From NCBI GenBank assembly GCA_003242515.1, contig QGUS01000045.1, positions 1 through 9,697 on the forward strand: a stretch of DNA of 9,697 nt, given 5' to 3'. Source of the stretch: Actinomycetota bacterium (GTDB lineage: Bacteria; Actinomycetota; Acidimicrobiia; Spongiisociales; ZC4RG35). Position 1 is the stretch's first letter; each line of letters opens with the position of its first letter. Made by a program: the position numbers and the translations under genes. Positions 6,532-9,697 of the stretch are shown here, piece after piece. The notes below the pieces were generated by a model. It searched no databases and was not told the origin of the DNA. It was given only the letters and a program-made list of their open reading frames with translations.

Positions 6532-7515
6532 TCAGGAGGCGGCGAGTCGCCGCAGCTCGGGGAGGAGTTCCTTGCCCGCGATCTCGAGGACGCGGTCCGG
6601 ATCGGTGCTGGCGATCTGGATGGCCACATAGCCGGCCCCGACCTCGGTCACGAGCGGAGTGTAAGCCTCGACCAGCTCATCGACGCTGGAGACGATCGTG
6701 TAGCGGCCGAGGATCTCGGAGCGATCCATGGTGTCGGCCTCGATGCGCAGCTGCATCGGATCCACCGCCTCGAGACGGCTCGGGGCGCGCAGTCCGCGCA
6801 TCGAGCCGAGTGCCTCCCACGCCTCGTCGTCGTCCGTGGCGAACACCGTCCACCGGGTGGCCATGATCTGCGTCGGCCGGTCGCCGGCGGCGGCCAGGAA
6901 CGGCTCGATGACCTGGTTCCTGGTGTCCTCGGGATTCTTGACGCTGGTGATGAGGCCGTCGGCGTAGGTGCCGGCGAAGGCGGCCGACTTGGGGCCGCCG
7001 GCGGCCATCCAGATCGGCACGGGTCGGATCGGCGGGCTGTACAGCTTCGCCTTGTCGGTCCGGTAGTACTGGCCCTCGAAGTCGAGCTTCTCTCCGGCGA
7101 AGAGGCGGTGCATTATCTCGAGCGCCTCCTTCATCCGGGCCTGGCGCTCGGCGTAGCCCGGGAAGGGGAAGCCCAGCGGGCCCTCGTTGATGTTCTCGCC
7201 GGTGCCGACGCCGAGGATGAAGCGGCCGCCGGAGAGACGGTCGGTGGTGGCGGCGGCCTGGGCGATCAGGCCGGGGTGGTAGTGGAAGAGGGGGCAGGTG
7301 ACGCTGGTGGCCAGCTCGACCCGCTCGGTGCGGGCCGCCACGGCTCCCAGCCACGACCAGACGAAGCCTGCGGAGGAGTTGTCGTCGACCCAGGGATGGA
7401 AGTGGTCGGAGCCGAGGACGACGTCGAAGCCGAGGTTCTCCGCGGCGACGGCCTGGTCGACCAGGACTTCGGGCTGGTAGGACTCGTGGCTGCAGAGCCA
7501 GGCGAACTTGGGCAT
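6532..7515 (-). CDS. F420-dependent LLM-class oxidoreductase, glucose-6-phosphate dehydrogenase-like
   Basis: A 327-residue luciferase-like (TIM-barrel) flavin/F420 oxidoreductase, of the usual family length. It resembles the mycobacterial Fgd group: SDHFHPW (36-42) contains the positions of the Fgd catalytic His (H38) and Trp (W42); ELATSVTCPLFHYHP (67-81) matches the TSV..P.FRYNP strand; LGVGTGENINE (101-111) contains the conserved Glu (E107); then IWMAAGGP (168-175) and TSVKNP with K193 at a phosphate-contact position of Fgd. The rest of the Fgd phosphate pocket is not evident, so the substrate may not be glucose-6-phosphate. ATG 7515 is chosen although the frame runs open to 7710: the extension is low-complexity sequence that overlaps the LCP gene, and the family pattern begins at MPKFAWLC. 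There is no clear ribosome site; a TACGCT hexamer 8 bases upstream would allow a leaderless transcript. The LCP gene ends 37 bases upstream and the EamA gene follows after 20 bases. Confidence 0.9.
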   Translation of the reverse strand: MPKFAWLCSHESYQPEVLVDQAVAAENLGFDVVLGSDHFHPWVDDNSSAGFVWSWLGAVAARTERVELATSVTCPLFHYHPGLIAQAAATTDRLSGGRFILGVGTGENINEGPLGFPFPGYAERQARMKEALEIMHRLFAGEKLDFEGQYYRTDKAKLYSPPIRPVPIWMAAGGPKSAAFAGTYADGLITSVKNPEDTRNQVIEPFLAAAGDRPTQIMATRWTVFATDDDEAWEALGSMRGLRAPSRLEAVDPMQLRIEADTMDRSEILGRYTIVSSVDELVEAYTPLVTEVGAGYVAIQIASTDPDRVLEIAGKELLPELRRLAAS

Positions 7516-7552
7516 GACGCGGGAGCGTAATCCCTGGACAGGGAGGCCGAGA

Positions 7553-8737
7553 TCAGCGGGGCTCGAGCGAGCCGTCGGCCAGGTCGGCCCAGATCTTCTT
7601 CCCGTCGTCGCTGAGGTGCACGACGGAGGCCCCGTTGACCGACCCGCCCCGGCCCGGCACCACGACGTTGGGGATGGACTCGAGGTCGGCAGAGACGGCG
7701 GCGGCCGCAAAGGTCAGGATCTGCTCCGGCGTCAGGTTCGTGGACAGCCAGGGATCCGAGCCCTCCATCAGGACCGGGATGGCACCGAAGCCCTTGACCT
7801 TCACGATCTCGACCGCGGCCAGGAGGATCTCCCCCTGGAGACGGGACCGGGTGAAGTCGCCGCCCGACACGCTCTTCCGCACCCGGGCCAGGGCCAGGGC
7901 GTTGACGCCGTTGACGTACTGGCGGCCGGCCTTGAAGAAGGCGCCGGCGGCGTCGTCGCTGATGTCGAACGGGATCTCCATCTCCACGCCCCCGAGAACC
8001 TCGCCGGCCATGACCATGAAGCCCTCGAAGCCGGTGAGGACGTAGCCCTCGAACTCGAGGCCGCTGACCTGCTCCATCGCCCGCACCAGGGTGTCGGGGC
8101 CGCCGCGGGAGAGGGCGGCGTTGATCTTGTCGTTGCCCACGCCGGGGATGGCGACGTAGGAGTCGCGGGGGATGCCGACGATGCCGCCGGCGCCGGTGCC
8201 GTCGAGGCCCACGACGTGGAGGCTGTCGCCCCGCGAGCGCTCCTGGTTCTCGCCGGGCCGGGCATCGGAGCCGATCACGGCCACCAGGCGCGGGAACTCG
8301 CCGAACCACTGGAGGTCGAGGTCGGGCCAGCTGCCGCCGACGATCCGCCACCCGGAGCCGTCGTCGACGGCGACGAAGAGGTCCTCGCCCATCTCGACCG
8401 TGGCCACCTGCTGCTCCCGGAAGGTCCCGACCGAGGCGACGCCCTCGGTGGGGGTCTCCCGCTCGACCGGGGTGACGGCGGCGACGGCCTCCGGCATGGG
8501 TGGGGCCTGGTTGCTGTTTCCGGTGGTGTAGGCGTAGAACTGCTCGATCACCCCGGCCAGCTCCTCCGGGGCGCCCTCGATGGAGAAGGCCGGGAGGGTG
8601 CTGGTGGTGGGAGCGGCGGTGCTGGAGGTGCTGGTGACCGCCTCGGTGGTGCTGGTGGTCGTGGCTGCAGGGCTGCAGGCCGCTGCTGCCATGGCGATGG
8701 CGGCGAGGAGTGCGGGGGCGCGTCGGCTGGACAGCAT
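7553..8737 (-). CDS. LCP (LytR-CpsA-Psr) domain lipoprotein
   Basis: A 394-residue extracytoplasmic protein. LCP enzymes transfer lipid-linked glycopolymers to peptidoglycan in the cell envelope. The N-terminus is a short lipoprotein-type signal: two Arg (5-6), a hydrophobic stretch, and AAAAC with the acceptor at C21, followed by a Thr/Ser-rich spacer (about 26-48). The LCP domain covers about 150-310: GSDAR (156-160), RSRGD (167-171), GIPRDSYVAIPG (188-199) with the hallmark Arg/Asp R191-D192, NDKINAALSRGG (202-213), EGYVLTGFEGF (230-240), LGGVEMEIP (248-256) and GDFTRSRLQGEIL (293-305) with R297/R299. About 100 residues precede it without recognisable features. The start ATG (8737) has GGAG five bases upstream, in a short AGGTAGGTAGGAG repeat. 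Most LCP proteins are held by one membrane helix; here lipid attachment seems to replace it. Confidence 0.88.
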   Translation of the reverse strand: MLSSRRAPALLAAIAMAAAACSPAATTTSTTEAVTSTSSTAAPTTSTLPAFSIEGAPEELAGVIEQFYAYTTGNSNQAPPMPEAVAAVTPVERETPTEGVASVGTFREQQVATVEMGEDLFVAVDDGSGWRIVGGSWPDLDLQWFGEFPRLVAVIGSDARPGENQERSRGDSLHVVGLDGTGAGGIVGIPRDSYVAIPGVGNDKINAALSRGGPDTLVRAMEQVSGLEFEGYVLTGFEGFMVMAGEVLGGVEMEIPFDISDDAAGAFFKAGRQYVNGVNALALARVRKSVSGGDFTRSRLQGEILLAAVEIVKVKGFGAIPVLMEGSDPWLSTNLTPEQILTFAAAAVSADLESIPNVVVPGRGGSVNGASVVHLSDDGKKIWADLADGSLEPR

Positions 8738-8762
8738 GGTATCTCCTACCTACCTGGGGGAC

Positions 8763-8797
8763 CCGGGAAACCGTAGAACCGCTCCGTTCTTGTTCAA
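8763..8797 (-). promoter_or_regulatory. Promoter of the LCP / F420 oxidoreductase / EamA operon
   Basis: On the - strand, TTGAAC (8797-8792) and TACGGT (8775-8770) are 16 bases apart, close to the housekeeping-sigma consensus. Transcription would start near 8763, leaving a leader of about 25 bases before the ATG at 8737. A small dyad (CTTG-TT-CAAG on the + strand, 8789-8798) overlaps the -35 and may be an operator. Confidence 0.55.
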
Positions 8798-8893
8798 GCG
8801 GTGGCCGGAGAGGTCCCGGGAGTCCCGGATGAGCCGACGTTGCGGTTCGTTGCGGGACGCGACGCCGCGATGCCGGAGGTCTCCGAGGTCGCG

Positions 8894-8925
8894 AAAAATC
8901 CCGGAAGGTCAGACGTTTCGCCGGG
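8894..8925 (-). terminator. Probable intrinsic terminator of the small membrane-protein gene
   Basis: On the - strand, CCCGG (8925-8921) pairs with CCGGG (8904-8900), followed by A and five T (8898-8894). The 16-base loop contains the stop codon of the preceding gene (8911-8909). The stem is short (5 bp), but a T-run is rare in DNA this GC-rich. Confidence 0.45.
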
Positions 8926-9340
8926 CGATGGCCAGCGCCAGGGAGAGGACGACCGCCACCACGGCGAACCCGAGGCCGACCATCTCGTTGCCGTCGAGGA
9001 GGAGGATCAGGCCCAGCGTCGCCATGAGGATGGGCAGGGTCCACATGACGCTGACCGAGAGCGGGCTCATGTCCCGGACCCCGAACCAGGTGACGAAGAG
9101 GGACAGGATCCCGAAGCCCATGGCCGCGGCGGCCAGCAGCCGGGTGGTCAGGACCACGTGTCCGGCCAGGTCGGGGTCCGACGAATTCAGCGCGTCGAGG
9201 TCGAGGGTGGCCAGGCCCGAGAACCAGCCGGCGTCGCCGGGGGAGTAGAGGATCCAGCCGCCGGCCAGGACCAGCAGCACCGAGACCGCCGCCAGGACGA
9301 CCCATGAGGCGGTGAACATCGCTCCCCGTGATCTGCTCAT
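8909..9340 (-). CDS. Small four-helix membrane protein, unknown function
   Basis: A 143-residue protein I do not recognise. It has four hydrophobic segments at about 11-32, 61-87, 94-115 and 119-139, with an acidic extracellular-looking loop (35-60, containing DLDALNSSDPDL) between the first two and a basic C-terminus (ARRNV). This pattern suits a small integral membrane protein of the cytoplasmic membrane. ATG 9340 is chosen because GAGGTGAGGGAG lies directly upstream; an ATG at 9319 preceded by GGGGAG is an alternative that would shorten it by seven residues. The frame is open to 9439, but that extension is Arg/Gly-rich and runs toward the riboswitch on the other strand. It appears to be a single-gene transcript, since a terminator-like hairpin spans its stop and the next gene has its own promoter. 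Confidence 0.7.
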   Translation of the reverse strand: MSRSRGAMFTASWVVLAAVSVLLVLAGGWILYSPGDAGWFSGLATLDLDALNSSDPDLAGHVVLTTRLLAAAAMGFGILSLFVTWFGVRDMSPLSVSVMWTLPILMATLGLILLLDGNEMVGLGFAVVAVVLSLALAIARRNV

Positions 9341-9366
9341 CTCTCCCTCACCTCGGATGCACCGCC

Positions 9367-9372
9367 AGGATA
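9367..9372 (-). promoter_or_regulatory. Possible -10 element for the small membrane-protein gene
   Basis: TATCCT on the - strand matches TAnnnT and would place the start of transcription near 9360, about 20 bases before the ATG at 9340. No good -35 sequence stands 16-18 bases further upstream, so this is a weak call. Confidence 0.25.
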
Positions 9373-9445
9373 GGTAGCCCGCAGATGCCCCGCGCCGGGC
9401 GGCGCCCTCCCGGATGGAGTCCCCATGTCCACGGATCACGGCTAA

Positions 9446-9578
9446 CTTCCGGAGCCACGCCTAACCCGGGTGCGTGGCCCGGGGCGGGGGATCCGAACGA
9501 CCCGGGGCGAATCCGGCACCGCCGGTAGGGCACCTTCCAGCCCGAGCCCGTCAGCTAACCCCGTCGGCACAGAGGAAG
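9446..9578 (+). promoter_or_regulatory. c-di-AMP riboswitch (ydaO-yuaA class)
   Basis: This leader shows the ordered conserved blocks of the ydaO class: CGCCTAAC (9458-9465), GGCGGGGGATCC (9483-9494), GGGGCGAATCC (9504-9514), GGTAGGGC (9524-9531), CCCGAGCCCGTCAGCTAACC (9541-9560) and CCGTCGGC (9561-9568). The helices agree: CGC (9458-9460) with GCG (9484-9486) enclosing CCCGG/CCGGG; CCGGC (9513-9517) with GCCGG (9521-9525); GGGC (9528-9531) with GCCC (9540-9543); and an outer stem CTTCC (9446-9450) with GGAAG (9574-9578). The class senses c-di-AMP and mostly switches expression off; known targets include K+ transporters and cell-wall hydrolases. The 3' strand of the outer stem overlaps the AGGAAGG ribosome site of the next gene, so control of translation start is plausible. 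I see no separate terminator hairpin before the ATG. Confidence 0.88.
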
Positions 9579-9591
9579 GAAGAGAGACGGA

Positions 9592-9697
9592 ATGGCCCTG
9601 GCCATGGCTCCCGTATTGGGGGCGATCACCGCACCCCTCAGCGACCACCAGATCCTCGTGCTGCTCGTCCAACGGACGGTGCGGGCCGGAGTGGCGC
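9592..9697 (+). CDS. Putative cation:proton antiporter, N-terminal fragment (3' end outside window)
   Basis: Thirty-five codons are visible from ATG 9592 to the window end, with no stop. AGGAAGG (9573-9579) or AAGAGAG (9580-9586) can serve as the ribosome site. The visible peptide has a hydrophobic start followed by APLSDHQILVLLVQ (14-27), resembling the first helix of CPA2-type Na+(K+)/H+ antiporters, which commonly open with a similar 'L..H..LLLLLQ' segment. A K+/Na+ antiporter would fit the c-di-AMP riboswitch directly upstream, since c-di-AMP controls potassium and osmotic balance. The family call rests on a short peptide and on context. That a gene starts here is much surer than its family. 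A second in-frame ATG (9604) could also be used. Confidence 0.55.
   Translation, partial: MALAMAPVLGAITAPLSDHQILVLLVQRTVRAGVA

Noticed and set aside
7516..7710. N-terminal extension of the F420-oxidoreductase frame to 7710
   Set aside because: It is Pro/Ser/Thr/Arg-rich, overlaps the end of the LCP gene, and the family's conserved sequence begins at the ATG at 7515.
8575..8690. Repeated GGTGGTGCTGG-like sequence as a tandem repeat or mobile-element trace
   Set aside because: It encodes the Thr/Ser- and Ala-rich signal and spacer of the LCP lipoprotein, so the repetition is low-complexity coding sequence.
6415..8776. Long + strand frames (6415-7530 and 7508-8776) opposite the oxidoreductase and LCP genes
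   Set aside because: They are antisense shadows with low-complexity Gly/Ala/Asp/Glu-rich translations and no recognisable domain.
7266..9305. 679-codon - strand frame across the LCP gene and its neighbours
   Set aside because: It is a shifted reading of the LCP, oxidoreductase and membrane-protein genes, rich in Arg/Pro/Gly, and it crosses a promoter and a terminator.
1..9697. Search for tRNA or rRNA genes, CRISPR arrays, insertion sequences and phage attachment sites
   Set aside because: None was seen: no regularly spaced repeats, no transposase or integrase motifs, and no tRNA-like T-arm sequence in the gaps.

Overview
The window is high-GC DNA with tightly packed genes. It carries an F420-dependent oxidoreductase of the glucose-6-phosphate dehydrogenase type and an actinobacterial-style c-di-AMP (ydaO-type) riboswitch. 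This points to an actinomycete (Actinomycetota), perhaps an Acidimicrobiia-like lineage. The phylum is inferred from gene content and base composition only.

Left half, + strand (1-5169): one catabolic import operon. It has a 3' fragment of an extracytoplasmic sugar/nucleoside-type binding protein, a double-cassette ABC ATPase (GTG start, 11 bases downstream), and an 823-residue protein that starts in an ATGA overlap with the ATPase. That last protein joins an RbsC-type permease to a complete amidohydrolase of the cytosine-deaminase/ATZ-TRZ group in one uninterrupted frame. The arrangement suggests that the importer delivers its substrate to a hydrolase tethered to the inner face of the same channel. 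The operon ends in a perfect 14-bp hairpin that includes the stop codon.

Middle (5170-5569): about 400 bases without a convincing protein gene. The stretch contains an 11-G homopolymer, then a + strand promoter-like pair with dyads around it, a foldable stretch of about 100 bases with a long-range closing stem, and a hairpin followed by TTT. Together these look like a small stand-alone RNA gene of about 150 nt, which I cannot assign to a known family.

Right half, - strand (5570-9340): read right to left, a small four-helix membrane protein, then a probable operon of an LCP (LytR-CpsA-Psr) domain lipoprotein, an F420-dependent LLM oxidoreductase and an EamA/DMT-family exporter. A good promoter precedes the LCP gene and a terminator-like hairpin ends the membrane-protein gene.

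Right edge, + strand (9446-9697): a c-di-AMP riboswitch whose closing stem overlaps the ribosome binding site of a gene cut by the window end. The 35 visible residues resemble the start of a monovalent cation:proton antiporter, which fits the known role of c-di-AMP in K+/Na+ homeostasis.
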